Position numbers and translations under genes: made by a program. A stretch of DNA of 64,000 nucleotides from Gloeothece verrucosa PCC 7822 (GTDB lineage Bacteria; Cyanobacteriota; Cyanobacteriia; Cyanobacteriales; Microcystaceae): positions 3,780,300-3,844,299 of the forward strand of contig NC_014501.1 in the NCBI RefSeq assembly GCF_000147335.1, in the 5' to 3' direction. Of this stretch, positions 1-8,960 are shown one piece after another; position 1 is the stretch's first letter; every line of letters begins with the position of its first letter. The notes beneath the pieces are model-generated. The model saw nothing but the letters and a program-made list of their open reading frames with translations. It did not search any database and was not told where the DNA came from.

Positions 1-222
1 AGAATCAGAAATTTTTCCCCCGAACTGCGTTTAATGCTGACAACGGGATTTTGTGGAGCTTATACCACTTTTTCAACCTTTGGGTTAGAAACCAGGACTC
101 TACTAGACAAAGGGGATTCAACCACGCTCATCTATTGGCTAGGTAGCATCATTGTGGGGATGCTAGGAGTCAACCTAGGAGTGATGTTAGCTAGATTAAA
201 TCAAAAATCATCCCTTGAATAA
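1..222 (+). CDS. crcB: Fluoride exporter CrcB/FluC, C-terminal part (cut by the window edge)
   Basis: The open frame runs in from base 1, so the gene starts outside the window. The visible 73 residues hold the family signature GFCGAYTTFSTF (Gly-Phe-Cys-Gly then the Thr-Thr-Phe-Ser-Thr-Phe fluoride track), followed by one hydrophobic helix near the C-terminus. CrcB/FluC proteins are small four-helix membrane channels that work as dimers and expel fluoride. Any second subunit gene would lie to the left, outside the window. An ATG at 34 is internal, not the true start. Confidence 0.85.
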   Translation, partial: RIRNFSPELRLMLTTGFCGAYTTFSTFGLETRTLLDKGDSTTLIYWLGSIIVGMLGVNLGVMLARLNQKSSLE

Positions 223-336
223 TTGAAGTGGCAGGGTGGGACAGTTAATAGCTTGAACTTTCCCACTTTTTTCCTTAAAAAATGTTCATTATTCTAGCTT
301 CAACATATACTAGAGTATTCAATTTCTAAACTATTT

Positions 337-648
337 ATGACATTATATAAAGAAAATTAATCTATTGAACTTATCGAAACTAGCTTTAACAAAATAAAAC
401 CTAGTGCGGGGGAATTCTTCTCAAGTTTTTACAAAAAACTCTTTGATGCTTATCCAGAAACTCAACATTTGTTTAGATTGGACTCCGGAAGTAGCTCAAG
501 CTTGGCTTAACATTTACACTAAGAAGTTATTAAAAGTAATAATCAAATTACCCCCGAAGAATGACAAGCTTTTGGAGAGCTTAATTTAAAACAGACTCAG
601 GAATTTATTGATATTCTTTGGCAAGAATTAGATAATTTGAAATTGTAA
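337..648 (+). pseudogene. Decayed globin gene
   Basis: Reading from an ATG at 337 gives a globin-like N-terminus (IKPSAGEFFSSFYKKLFDAY, then PETQHLF), interrupted early by a TAA after six codons. Just after the PETQHLF segment the frame shifts. In the next frame the sequence continues as LDWTPEVAQAWLNIYTKKL, which resembles the end of bacterial globins (WTPEVAQAW). The heme-binding middle, with the proximal His, is missing. A third frame carries TPEE-stop-QAFGELNLKQTQ and ends at TAA 646-648. This is best read as a globin gene inactivated by an early stop, a large internal deletion and frameshifts. Assignment rests on motif recognition only. Confidence 0.5.
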
Positions 649-702
649 CTTTAGAGGCTGTCCTAACAGACACCTGTTACCAACCCTCTAATATGGGTAA
701 AG

Positions 703-897
703 CTATTGCCCAAACTCCACTCTAGCCTGTTCCACAATTTCCACTGTAACCTCATCCATTCCTGCCGCTCTAGCTAACTCTTCTATCCGTTGCCGTGCTT
801 GGGTACGCACAAAAAAAGGGATCTGTTTCAGCTTGGCTTTAGCTTGGGGTGTCCAATGAGGAGTATCGGTAAAATCAACATCTGTCATAGTCTTCAT
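703..897 (-). CDS. Stand-alone PCP_red domain protein
   Basis: A 64-residue protein consisting almost entirely of the PCP_red domain: W15[16 protein letters not shown], then [19 protein letters not shown] and a final VEFGQ. This domain is best known as the C-terminal tail of ChlB, a subunit of light-independent protochlorophyllide oxidoreductase, but short free-standing copies also occur in cyanobacteria. No Fe-S or catalytic domain is attached, so function is unknown; a link to chlorophyll synthesis is only an inference from the domain. The second Met (position 4) is an alternative start. Confidence 0.7.
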   Translation of the reverse strand: MKTMTDVDFTDTPHWTPQAKAKLKQIPFFVRTQARQRIEELARAAGMDEVTVEIVEQARVEFGQ

Positions 898-1027
898 GAA
901 GGGTTAGATTTCTATACTTATTGTGTCTTTCTTCATCTATAGTAACGGTTTTCGGTACGGATTGAGCTTAACTTTCTGGGTCTTGCGACATAATGAATTA
1001 ATAATAACACCAGTAGCGCCCAATAAA

Positions 1028-1052
1028 TAGAGACGTAAGGGCAACGTCTCTA
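1028..1052 (-). terminator. Probable terminator of the kai operon
   Basis: A perfect 9-bp inverted repeat (TAGAGACGT / ACGTCTCTA) with a 7-base loop lies 43 bases beyond the kaiC3 stop codon. On the minus strand it is followed by a T-rich stretch (TTTATT). This fits a Rho-independent terminator, although similar hairpins also occur as dispersed repeats in cyanobacterial genomes. Confidence 0.5.
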
Positions 1053-1094
1053 CAGAATAAAAATAATTTTGTCAAAAGTTAATTAATAACTGAT

Positions 1095-2654
1095 TTAACT
1101 TCCTTCTTCAAACAAGCCGCTAAGACGTTCAACTTCTGCCTGAGCAGTATACATCGGCGTTCCCGCTAAAATTCCGGTTACATTGCGGAAAGGTTTATTA
1201 ATGTGCATCCCTTTATTATCAATAGAAAACTCTCGAATATCCTTATCGTGCATGGAACCTCGCATTTTTAACACCGTAATTCCTCGCCGCATTTCCCCAT
1301 ACATTTCTACATAACGTAAGAGAATAATTGAATCGGTAATCGTGGAAATATGTCCCTCTGTAATCGAAGAACCCCCCAAAAGAGAGGGAGTCGTAGAAGT
1401 AAACAAGCCGCCGATTTCTTTTTGTTTAATAAACGAAGTCAAACCAATAATAAATTCTCGAAAACCTTTTAGATTCGACACTCTTTCTAAAGCCGATAAA
1501 CTATCTACTGCCACCCGGTTAGGCTTAAACTCCTCGATGATTTCTTTCATGGAAATAAGATGATTTTCTAACCCTGTAGTTTCCGGATAGCGGCACACCA
1601 CTTTCAGTTTACCTTCTTGTTCCATGCGATTAAAATCTACTCCCCAACCAATGGCATTTCTAAACAACTGTTCTCGACTTTCCTCAAAAGCAAAAATTAA
1701 ACATCGTTCCCCATTGGCGACACCACCCGCCATAAACTCAGTTACCATCAGGGTTTTCCCTGTACCCGTTGCACCAGAAACCAGGATAATTGAATCACGG
1801 AAAAACCCACCGCCACACATCCGATCTAATTCTTCAGAACCGGAAGTAATACGAATATCCGAGGATTTTTGCTCAAGTTCAATGGCCGAGAGCGGAATAA
1901 TTACCATTCCTCGCCTGCCAATAATCGTAAAAGGAAACTCTCCCTTTTGATGGTCAGTGCCGCGATATTTGAGGATTTCAATAGTACGGCGGCGTTTTTC
2001 ATCGGCTAAAACATTGCGAAGAATTACCACATTATCGGCCACAAATTCCTCAACCCCGTAGCGGCTAATATCACCATATTCCTGTGTTCTTTCTGCGGTC
2101 ATAATTGCAGTGACTTCTAATTCTCGCAGTGCCGAAGCCAACTTAAACAGATCGCTACGAACTTGGGCGCTATCCATTAGATGACTAAATATCGCTCCTA
2201 ATGAGTCCATCGAGACACGAGTGGCCTTATATTTGCGAATAGCAAACTCTATACGGGCAATTAACGCACCGAGGTCATATTCCCCGGTTACCATCGGTTT
2301 TTCTCCGGGTTGAGGCGAAGCATCCACAAACGCCCATTGACGATTTTCTTCCCACTGGCGGATATCCCAACCAAACCCGAGCATATTTTTACGCAATGCT
2401 TTAGGGGGTTCTTCAAAAGTCACAAAAACACCATTTTCTCCCCGTTTAATGCCTTCAGCGAGAAATTGACAAGCAAAAACCGTTTTGGCACTGCCTGCTG
2501 TACCAGCCACTAGAGTTGCTCGACCTTTGGGGAGTCCTCCTTCCGAGAGAAAGTCAAACCCTGGTATACCGGTTTCGAGTTTCTGAATATAATCCTGTTC
2601 GTTGTCTTGGCTCATCAATATATTTTGCTTGTAGTTGGTAATATTATGATCCAT
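1095..2654 (-). CDS. kaiC3: Circadian clock ATPase/kinase KaiC, KaiC3 type
   Basis: The 519-residue protein has two RecA-like halves. CI carries P-loop GTAGSAKT (51-58) and Glu-Glu 81-82; CII carries GATGTGKT (294-301) and an EES motif near 324. The Ser-Thr autophosphorylation pair in HISTITD (437-438) and the Thr of SITE upstream are kept. KaiC is a hexameric ATPase with autokinase and autophosphatase activity, driven by KaiA and KaiB. The N-terminal GIPGFDFLSEGG, the CI P-loop with Ala before Lys, and the C-terminal tail (GTPMYTAQAEVERLSGLF) differ from the canonical KaiC1 of S. elongatus and match what I recall of KaiC3. It is the last gene of the kaiA3-kaiB3-kaiC3 operon, 84 bases after kaiB3. 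The first ATG lacks a clear ribosome site; Met14 (position 2615) may be the real start. Confidence 0.9.
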   Translation of the reverse strand: MDHNITNYKQNILMSQDNEQDYIQKLETGIPGFDFLSEGGLPKGRATLVAGTAGSAKTVFACQFLAEGIKRGENGVFVTFEEPPKALRKNMLGFGWDIRQWEENRQWAFVDASPQPGEKPMVTGEYDLGALIARIEFAIRKYKATRVSMDSLGAIFSHLMDSAQVRSDLFKLASALRELEVTAIMTAERTQEYGDISRYGVEEFVADNVVILRNVLADEKRRRTIEILKYRGTDHQKGEFPFTIIGRRGMVIIPLSAIELEQKSSDIRITSGSEELDRMCGGGFFRDSIILVSGATGTGKTLMVTEFMAGGVANGERCLIFAFEESREQLFRNAIGWGVDFNRMEQEGKLKVVCRYPETTGLENHLISMKEIIEEFKPNRVAVDSLSALERVSNLKGFREFIIGLTSFIKQKEIGGLFTSTTPSLLGGSSITEGHISTITDSIILLRYVEMYGEMRRGITVLKMRGSMHDKDIREFSIDNKGMHINKPFRNVTGILAGTPMYTAQAEVERLSGLFEEGS

Positions 2655-2738
2655 TAGTTAATTTTGCCTGTTTGTTATCCCCTTGCCAATCATTAATTCA
2701 TGACGCAGGCTTATTTTTCAGGTTTTTTTTAGATAAAT

Positions 2739-3029
2739 CTAAGATTTGGCTTCTTCTCTGGCAATTAAATCTAAACCTAACAAGACTTTTTGGGTGTTAG
2801 ACATATCCCCGATGATCCTCTGGAGAGGAGGCGGCAGTTGTTTAATTAGGGTAGGAGTCACGAGAATTTTCTCTTGTTCAGCTAAATCAGGTTGTTCGAG
2901 AACATCGATAATTTGCACTGTGTACTGCTGATCGAGTTCTTCTCGGCAGATCCGCAGTAAATTGGCGATCGCTCGTTGAGATTTAATCGAGTTGCCGGTA
3001 ATATAAAGCTTAAGAATGTATTTATTCAT
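2739..3029 (-). CDS. kaiB3: Clock protein KaiB, KaiB3 type
   Basis: A 96-residue thioredoxin-like KaiB. Family signatures are present: YILKLYITGN at the N-terminus, ILVTPTLIKQLPPP around 55-68 and RIIGD followed by KVLLGLDL near the end. KaiB is a fold-switching protein that docks on the CI ring of phosphorylated KaiC. It lies 2 bases after kaiA3 and 84 bases before kaiC3, so the three are almost certainly one transcript. The B3 label follows from its partners, not from a computed phylogeny. Confidence 0.92.
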   Translation of the reverse strand: MNKYILKLYITGNSIKSQRAIANLLRICREELDQQYTVQIIDVLEQPDLAEQEKILVTPTLIKQLPPPLQRIIGDMSNTQKVLLGLDLIAREEAKS

Positions 3030-3031
3030 GA

Positions 3032-3904
3032 TTATTTTTGCTGATCTGACTTGGAGATGATATTGAGGGTACTCAATCCGATGTAATATTTACGGTAAAA
3101 CGATGCAAGATAACCCATCAGTTCTAACACCATTAAGCGCCCTTCAGAGACATAGGCTTGAGCTTTAGCCAAAGTAACATCCTGATTTTTTTGTTTCAAG
3201 GTGGTAGTGTGTAAATCGATGACATCTCTAGGACTAGCCTTCAAAAAGCCTAGCTTATCTGCCAGTATTCGCAAGCGCTCAGAAATGTTATGCTCGATTT
3301 TATAAGCCCGTTGTTCTAAAGCTAGAGAGAGTAACTCAGCGTAAGATTGAACCATTTCCTCAAAAATATCAGGCACACTTTCTCTAATCGGTTGTGAACC
3401 GAACATTCTTGCTGTAATACTGGTGTTACTGGCATGAATCAACTTTTCTAACACTTCAAATTCCCGTTCCTGCTGTTGAGCTTCCAATTGGGCTATATAT
3501 TGTTGCTTTTCAATCGCCAAACGAATCTGATAGATTAACAAATTGGTATCTAAATAGTCGGCTTTTAAGTACCCATCAGCACCCAACTGAAACACTTTGA
3601 TCGCAAGGTTTTCATCCTCATTGTCAAGTTGTACAATAATAGGAATCCTCGTAAACACTTCTCGAAGTTTAACTAAAGCGTTAACCCCTTGGCTATCGGG
3701 TAGGGTTAAATCCAGTAAAATCACATTAAAATTCTCGCTTGTCAGTTTTTCGAGTCCTTCCTTAAGAGAATCGACGAAAGTAAAGCCAAAGGATAACCCT
3801 TGTGCTAGGGAATTATGTTCAACATCACATAGCAATCTCTTGATTAAGTCTATTTTGGCTGGATCATCCTCAATAATTAAACCTTTACAGAGATTACTGG
3901 ACAT
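3032..3904 (-). CDS. kaiA3: Chimeric KaiA-like clock regulator: receiver domain plus KaiA-like helical domain (KaiA3)
   Basis: The 290-residue protein starts with a CheY-like receiver domain (about 7-135): acidic pair D13-D14, phosphoacceptor Asp65 in LLDLTLPD, Lys114 in GYLKAD. A long linker helix (about 130-165) leads to an all-helical C-terminal domain (about 180-285). The canonical KaiA pseudo-receiver lacks these acidic residues, so this is not ordinary KaiA. The architecture and operon place fit KaiA3, the chimeric regulator (Sll0485 type) reported to act on KaiC3 with KaiB3. Oddity: the Thr/Ser normally after the fourth strand is missing (PIIVQLDN), so signalling by phosphorylation may be altered. 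It is the first gene of the operon, and the kaiB3 start lies 2 bases downstream. Confidence 0.82.
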   Translation of the reverse strand: MSSNLCKGLIIEDDPAKIDLIKRLLCDVEHNSLAQGLSFGFTFVDSLKEGLEKLTSENFNVILLDLTLPDSQGVNALVKLREVFTRIPIIVQLDNEDENLAIKVFQLGADGYLKADYLDTNLLIYQIRLAIEKQQYIAQLEAQQQEREFEVLEKLIHASNTSITARMFGSQPIRESVPDIFEEMVQSYAELLSLALEQRAYKIEHNISERLRILADKLGFLKASPRDVIDLHTTTLKQKNQDVTLAKAQAYVSEGRLMVLELMGYLASFYRKYYIGLSTLNIISKSDQQK

Positions 3905-4134
3905 GATTAGTTAAGGGGCTTGGCGATTTTGGCGACTTCTTCAATATATTTTTACCTAAACAAAGATCCAAGTGTGGAAATCCCGTCAATTTCTTATTTT
4001 AATTTTTAATGCTAGTTATTAGTCATTAGTCCTTAGAATTTTTATACCGTTGTCTTGACGTTGCCTACAACCTCTGTAGCACCGAAGCGATTATTCTACC
4101 CTATAAAGTATTTTTGTACTAAATTGAACGAGCC

Positions 4135-4169
4135 TGACTAATGACTAATGACTAATGACTAATGACTAA
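4135..4169. repeat. Heptamer tandem repeat, five perfect TGACTAA units
   Basis: Five uninterrupted copies of TGACTAA occupy the last part of the gap between kaiA3 and the mlaE-like gene; a diverged inverse set (TTAGTCA-like) lies at about 4015-4035. The same family recurs at 13843, 30543, 37378, 46089, 50821, 60600 and 61322. The rest of the 3905-4177 gap shows nothing else I can name. Confidence 0.9.
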
Positions 4170-4177
4170 CCAATGTT

Positions 4178-4972
4178 TTATCCAGCTACGGCGCTACCGG
4201 TTCCTTGGAACATCAACCAAGATAAAAAGAAATTAGTCACAAAAATGGCTAGTAAAGCCGTTACCACTGCTGTAGTGGTAGATTGTCCTACCCCTTTGGC
4301 TCCTCCTGATGTGGTCAATCCCCAACTACACCCAATCACAGCAATTAAAGAACCAAAAACGGCAGATTTTAGAATACAACTGACTAAATCCCAAGTTTGT
4401 AAAAAGTTACGAGCCGAATTGAGGAAAACGGCCGGAGAAATATTGTATAAAGAATCGGCGATGGCTATCCCGCCAGCTATCCCCGTCAACAAAGCTAGAA
4501 CGGTTAAGATGGGTAGCATTAAACTACAGGCTAAGACGCGAGGGATCACTAAATAGTCTATAGGATCAGTTTTGAGCATATGGAGAGCATCAATTTGTTC
4601 GGTTACTCGCATGGTGCCAATTTCAGCCGCAAAAGCTGACCCTACCCGCCCGGCCACCACAACCGCAGTTAAAACGGGTGCTAGTTCTCGGGTGAGGGCT
4701 AAAGATAGAACACCACCCACATAACTTCCCGCCCCAAAGTAAATAAATTCTCGCGATACTTGGATAGTAAATACCATCCCGACGAAAGCGGCTGTTACCA
4801 GAGAAATCGTCAGAGACTCCGGACCGACGATGGCCATTTGATCTAGGGTGTTGCGCCGGTGAATCTTATATTTCAGTAAATGAAAAAAAACTTGTCCGCC
4901 CAGGAGAATTGCTGCCGACAAACGGGCAAACCAGGACGAAAACCCGCTTTTAGTAACTGTTTTGTTAGTCAT
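4178..4972 (-). CDS. MlaE/YrbE-family lipid ABC transporter permease
   Basis: A 264-residue integral membrane protein. It carries the MlaE signature region: LALTRELAPVLTAVVVAGR, then GSAFAAEIGTMRVTEQIDAL at about residues 90-130, with roughly five hydrophobic helices. Such permeases work with an ATPase and an MCE-domain protein to move lipids between the inner and outer membranes. Neither partner is adjacent; in cyanobacteria they are commonly encoded elsewhere. Its place beside pilG-pilH-pilI-pilJ matches the slr1041-slr1045 order I recall from Synechocystis. Confidence 0.88.
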   Translation of the reverse strand: MTNKTVTKSGFSSWFARLSAAILLGGQVFFHLLKYKIHRRNTLDQMAIVGPESLTISLVTAAFVGMVFTIQVSREFIYFGAGSYVGGVLSLALTRELAPVLTAVVVAGRVGSAFAAEIGTMRVTEQIDALHMLKTDPIDYLVIPRVLACSLMLPILTVLALLTGIAGGIAIADSLYNISPAVFLNSARNFLQTWDLVSCILKSAVFGSLIAVIGCSWGLTTSGGAKGVGQSTTTAVVTALLAIFVTNFFLSWLMFQGTGSAVAG

Positions 4973-5423
4973 TCGTTTTCTGTCATTGGCCTTTTATGCT
5001 TTAAGTTTAATCAAATTTTCGGGTTTTTTCTTCCATGCCGCTTGATTATCTTCGCCACACAAAGACCGACTCAAAGCGTTTTCTGTTCCCTGCTTGCACC
5101 TCGCAGCGCCGAAGTGTAGGTTAACGAGTTATTATCAGGGTCAGTAAAGGTTAAACTTAAATGGGATTTAGCTTGAGCTAATTTTTTTGAGACTTTTTTG
5201 TCGCGCGTCCCGTTAAACTAAATAATTTTTGACCAAGAGACGGCAAACTGCTGCTTCGGTTATTTATAAATATTAATAAAATTGACAATAATCAAATAGC
5301 CAAAAGTTCTCCTCGCTTCTTACCCTGTATAACACAGTAATTCTTAGCCGGAGAGCTTATCATCTAAAATAGGCATAAAACAACTAATCACCCATAAACT
5401 TTTTCAGTTCTAGTTTTACCCAA
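4973..5423. other. Intergenic stretch between the mlaE-like gene and pilJ, no gene seen
   Basis: 451 bases without a supportable gene or RNA. An open frame on the plus strand here overlaps the mlaE 5' end in antisense and has no recognisable protein. This stretch should hold the mlaE promoter and the pilJ transcript end, but I see no clear hairpin. Confidence 0.5.
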
Positions 5424-8297
5424 TTATTTGTAATCATTTTTATCCACCTTAAAACGCTCTACAGATTCCAGCAAATCGCGGGAAATTTTCACCAAAGTTT
5501 GTAGAGAACCCGCTACCCGTTGTGACTCTTGAGAGGTTTCTTGAGCCGTTAACTCTACTGACTGCATAACCTGAGCCACTTCGCGGGAATTTTCCCGTTG
5601 TTTAACCGTATCACCCGTAATAGAACGTACCAAAGAATCAATCCGATTAGATACCTGAATAATATCCTCAAGAGAACGCTTTGCCTGTTCTGAGCGCTCA
5701 GTTACATCGATAACCTGTTGAATTCCTTCTTCCATCGCCGTCATAACTGAACCCGTTTCACTTTGAATTTGTAAAACGATTTGTTCAATTTCTTTTAATG
5801 ACTTAGCAGAACGATCCGCCAATTGTCGTACCTCATCCGCCACAATGGCAAATCCTCGCCCCGCTTCTCCCGCCCTAGCCGCTTGAATCGAAGCATTGAG
5901 AGCCAATAAATTAGTCCGAGAGGCAATTTGAGAAACCACTGCCACAATCTTATTAATTTCTTGAGAAGCTTCTGCTAAACGTTTTACCTTTCTTGCGGTT
6001 TCGGATACTGTTTCTCGAATTTGCAAAATACCGGCTACCGTTCGTTCTACCGATTCACCGCCTTTAAGCGCCGTTACCGAGGAAGTACGAGCCACTTCTT
6101 CAGCTTCGCGAGCATTTTCAGCGACCCGTTGAATCGAATCCGTCATCATTTGCACAGAATTGAGCGTCACCGCCAACTCTTCAGCCATCCGCAGAGCATC
6201 GCTAGACTGATTCCGCGCAAATAACTCACTATCGGTAGAGCCTTTGTTCACCTGTTCAGCCGCTTTTTTAACTTGTCGGACGATTTCTCTAAGATTTTGA
6301 ATCGTCAGATTAAACGCATCTGCCACAGCACCGAGAACATCGGCGGTAACTTCAGCTTCTACGGTTAAATCTCCTCGGGCTGCACCTTCAACATCATCCA
6401 GGAGGCGAATCACTTGACGTTGTAAATCTTCTTTTTGCTGTTCCGTTTCGGCGGCGCGTCTTTGAGCCTCGCTGGTGGTAGTTAAAATCGCCTGAGCCAT
6501 TTGATTAAATCTAGCCGATAGTTGTCCGAGTTCATCTTCTGAATAAACAGTCGCTTTAACGTTAAAATCTCCAGCATAGATAGCATCAAATTGAGTCTGT
6601 AAATCATCTACCGTTTGCTTAATTTGATTGGTACTGAGGCGGGCAAAAAATAAGGTCGCCCCAAAAGTTGCGCCACCAGTCAATAGCATCATCAACAGCA
6701 TAGAGGGACTAAAAGGAGAAATAGCGGCTGTTTGTTGAGCTTGTAAAGCAGTAGACGAAGACGAATTTTTCTTAGGCGTTGTTTTCTTATCTGTTTTCGG
6801 GTCAGATTTCTTCGGATTAGAAGACACTGATTCAGTTTTGTTAGCCGGAGAATCGGCCTTTTTAGAGGGTTGTTTCGGGCTAAACATCCAAATAGCACTA
6901 CTGATTAAAAAAATCGTTGCCACTGATGTTAACCCGGCGATGCCGGCAGTAATCCACTGTTTTCTTTTTAAAGGAAGATTTTTAAGCGCTGAAAACTTGC
7001 CTTGTTCTATTTCAACAGTGGGTTTGATAAATCGAGTAGATGCACCCGTTAAATTAGCACTGGAATTTTCTCCTACATCAGTCCAATTGATCTTACTAAT
7101 AGACGACGCTTCCATAGCGGCAGCACTAATGCCGGAGCCGGTTTCTAGACCACTGTCTAAACCATCCGTATGACGTTCAAAAAGTCCCGAATCTGGTAAA
7201 GACTGAGCCACATCCGTAATATCAAATTGAGAAAGTCCGTCTAAATCGTCGTCATTAAAGACCTCCAAATCATTGAGAAATCCATCACTATTGGCAGGTT
7301 GTTGAGTATGAGAAGACAGAGGTTTTCGTTGCTGGGGTTCTTTTCTAAAAGCCTCCTCATTCCAGCTATCTGAATGATCAGCCGCTAAGTTTTCGGAAAA
7401 CTTGCCATTAGAAGGGTTTTTTCCCAAAAATTTTGTGGCATTCGACTTTAAGGCATTACTTGGCAAATCTGAAGAAACCACCAAAGTTGATTCGCCGGTA
7501 TCGGAAAACTGATCAAAATTGGACCTATAGCCGTTAGAGTTGAATCCGTTGTTATCTTCTTCGATGAAGGAGAGATGTCTTTGCTCATCTTCATCAGCAT
7601 TATTGTGCCAGTAAAAGTTTGTTTGATCGTCGTCTGCTCCGGGTTGATCCAAAGAGTTAACGTAGCGTTCTAGTTCAGGATGGTGAGAGGGTTCTGAGGG
7701 GAGTCCGAAAGTTTCCGCTAAATCTTCGAACTGAGATAGGTCAGGATTAAAAGAGGTTTCAGCATCTTCAGCAAAAGGATTAGCAAATTGATGTCTAGAA
7801 AACTCCTTGCCGATCGTCGGCTCTCCCATATCGTCGTCATCAGGATTCCAGTGGACCGTAGGTTGGTTACCCCAGTCCATCTCCTCCAAATCTGGCATAT
7901 CTGGATGTTGAGACCAATGGGAAAAATCGGGTTGCTCAAAAGACTCATCAGTATTTAAGTTGGCCTGACTAACGGTAAATCCTTCAGTTTCATCGATAGT
8001 AAAGTCCATTTCGTCAAAATCGGACTCGACGAGTTGAATCTGTTCTAAACCTCTTTCGGCATAATCGAGCAAATCTGGCTGTTGAGTAATTTTAAGAACC
8101 TTCTCATATTCTTGTTGAGCTATTTGATATTGCTGCATACTTAGGAAAATATGCCCTCGTAACAGTAAAGTATGAGGGTCATCAGGATACTCTTGAGCCA
8201 ATTGGTCAATGAGCGAAACCGCTTCGTCTAAATCCCCTCGACAATAAGCTGCATTCGCTTTTCCATACTGTTTAACATAATCTATTCCTGAAGTCAT
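5424..8297 (-). CDS. pilJ: Methyl-accepting chemotaxis protein PilJ (type IV pilus taxis) with N-terminal TPR-like region
   Basis: A 957-residue protein. Residues 12-70 look like TPR helices ([30 protein letters not shown]). A long acidic, low-complexity cytoplasmic stretch follows (about 90-440), then a membrane helix (about 448-471), a Ser/Lys-rich segment, a second membrane helix (about 529-552), HAMP-type regions, and a methyl-accepting signalling domain with the conserved hairpin [15 protein letters not shown] near 819. It senses an unknown cue and signals through CheW-like PilI to a kinase. There is no GAF or phytochrome-like domain, so it is not a PixJ photoreceptor. It is the last gene of the pilGHIJ set, 82 bases after pilI. 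Confidence 0.88.
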   Translation of the reverse strand: MTSGIDYVKQYGKANAAYCRGDLDEAVSLIDQLAQEYPDDPHTLLLRGHIFLSMQQYQIAQQEYEKVLKITQQPDLLDYAERGLEQIQLVESDFDEMDFTIDETEGFTVSQANLNTDESFEQPDFSHWSQHPDMPDLEEMDWGNQPTVHWNPDDDDMGEPTIGKEFSRHQFANPFAEDAETSFNPDLSQFEDLAETFGLPSEPSHHPELERYVNSLDQPGADDDQTNFYWHNNADEDEQRHLSFIEEDNNGFNSNGYRSNFDQFSDTGESTLVVSSDLPSNALKSNATKFLGKNPSNGKFSENLAADHSDSWNEEAFRKEPQQRKPLSSHTQQPANSDGFLNDLEVFNDDDLDGLSQFDITDVAQSLPDSGLFERHTDGLDSGLETGSGISAAAMEASSISKINWTDVGENSSANLTGASTRFIKPTVEIEQGKFSALKNLPLKRKQWITAGIAGLTSVATIFLISSAIWMFSPKQPSKKADSPANKTESVSSNPKKSDPKTDKKTTPKKNSSSSTALQAQQTAAISPFSPSMLLMMLLTGGATFGATLFFARLSTNQIKQTVDDLQTQFDAIYAGDFNVKATVYSEDELGQLSARFNQMAQAILTTTSEAQRRAAETEQQKEDLQRQVIRLLDDVEGAARGDLTVEAEVTADVLGAVADAFNLTIQNLREIVRQVKKAAEQVNKGSTDSELFARNQSSDALRMAEELAVTLNSVQMMTDSIQRVAENAREAEEVARTSSVTALKGGESVERTVAGILQIRETVSETARKVKRLAEASQEINKIVAVVSQIASRTNLLALNASIQAARAGEAGRGFAIVADEVRQLADRSAKSLKEIEQIVLQIQSETGSVMTAMEEGIQQVIDVTERSEQAKRSLEDIIQVSNRIDSLVRSITGDTVKQRENSREVAQVMQSVELTAQETSQESQRVAGSLQTLVKISRDLLESVERFKVDKNDYK

Positions 8298-8379
8298 TAG
8301 CCTCTCTCCCCAGTTTTTGGCTTTAATGGTATGTGGTTATTTAACAAATAAATAATAATAAGAAAGAAAAAATTCGCTT

Positions 8380-8910
8380 TCATGCTACCCACCGTGCTGA
8401 ACGTAAAATTTCTACATGATCGAGGAGCCGCAATATTTGACGAGATTCTTCATTGATGATCCATTCACCTTGTACATAGGGGGCAATTTGATCAGAAACA
8501 TTATTAGACAGTTGTAGGTGTTCTAGATCAAGCCACTCCATTTCCCCTAATCGATCCACAGCTAATCCTAAAATTGTTTCTTGAGCTTCAACCGCTATGA
8601 CCGGGATTTCTGAGCGATCAGTGTTTAAAATGGCTTCTTCCCCTAAAAATTGGCCAAGATCAGCTACCCATATAATTTGTCCTCGTAAATTAATGGTTCC
8701 TAGTAGTAGGGGCGAAGCATTGGGAATGGCTGTAATTCGATCAGGTGCTTGCTGCATCACCTCTCTAATTCCTGTGGCGGGCAAAGCAAATTCACTCTGA
8801 GAAGGCAAATAAAATCTTAAGTGCAGTTCACCTTCGGGGGTTTGTAGCTCCTGTATATCTGGGGCTAAATCTTGTCCCTTACCGGTGAAAAAATCGGGAT
8901 TATTAACCAT
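8380..8910 (-). CDS. pilI: CheW-like adaptor PilI
   Basis: A 176-residue CheW domain protein: PATGIREVMQQAPDRITAIP near 45-62, LLGTINLRGQIIWVADLGQFLG around 68-90, and ETILGLAVDRLGEMEWL near 110-126. CheW proteins couple chemoreceptors to the CheA kinase. It lies 50 bases downstream of pilH and 82 bases before pilJ on the same strand. No CheA gene is in the window, so its kinase partner must be encoded elsewhere. Confidence 0.88.
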   Translation of the reverse strand: MVNNPDFFTGKGQDLAPDIQELQTPEGELHLRFYLPSQSEFALPATGIREVMQQAPDRITAIPNASPLLLGTINLRGQIIWVADLGQFLGEEAILNTDRSEIPVIAVEAQETILGLAVDRLGEMEWLDLEHLQLSNNVSDQIAPYVQGEWIINEESRQILRLLDHVEILRSARWVA

Positions 8911-8960
8911 TTTTATAATTCAAGCTGAGAATATTGACGATTGATAGAGGTTAAACAGCT

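Noticed and set aside
3032-3904. Canonical KaiA
   Set aside because: The N-terminus has the acidic pair, phospho-Asp and Lys of a true receiver, which canonical KaiA lacks; only the helical C-terminus resembles KaiA.
4173-4556. Plus-strand ORF of 127 codons
   Set aside because: It is antisense to the clear MlaE permease and has no recognisable protein features.
6838-7173. Plus-strand ORF of 111 codons inside pilJ
   Set aside because: Shadow of the low-complexity region of pilJ; no ribosome site or family.
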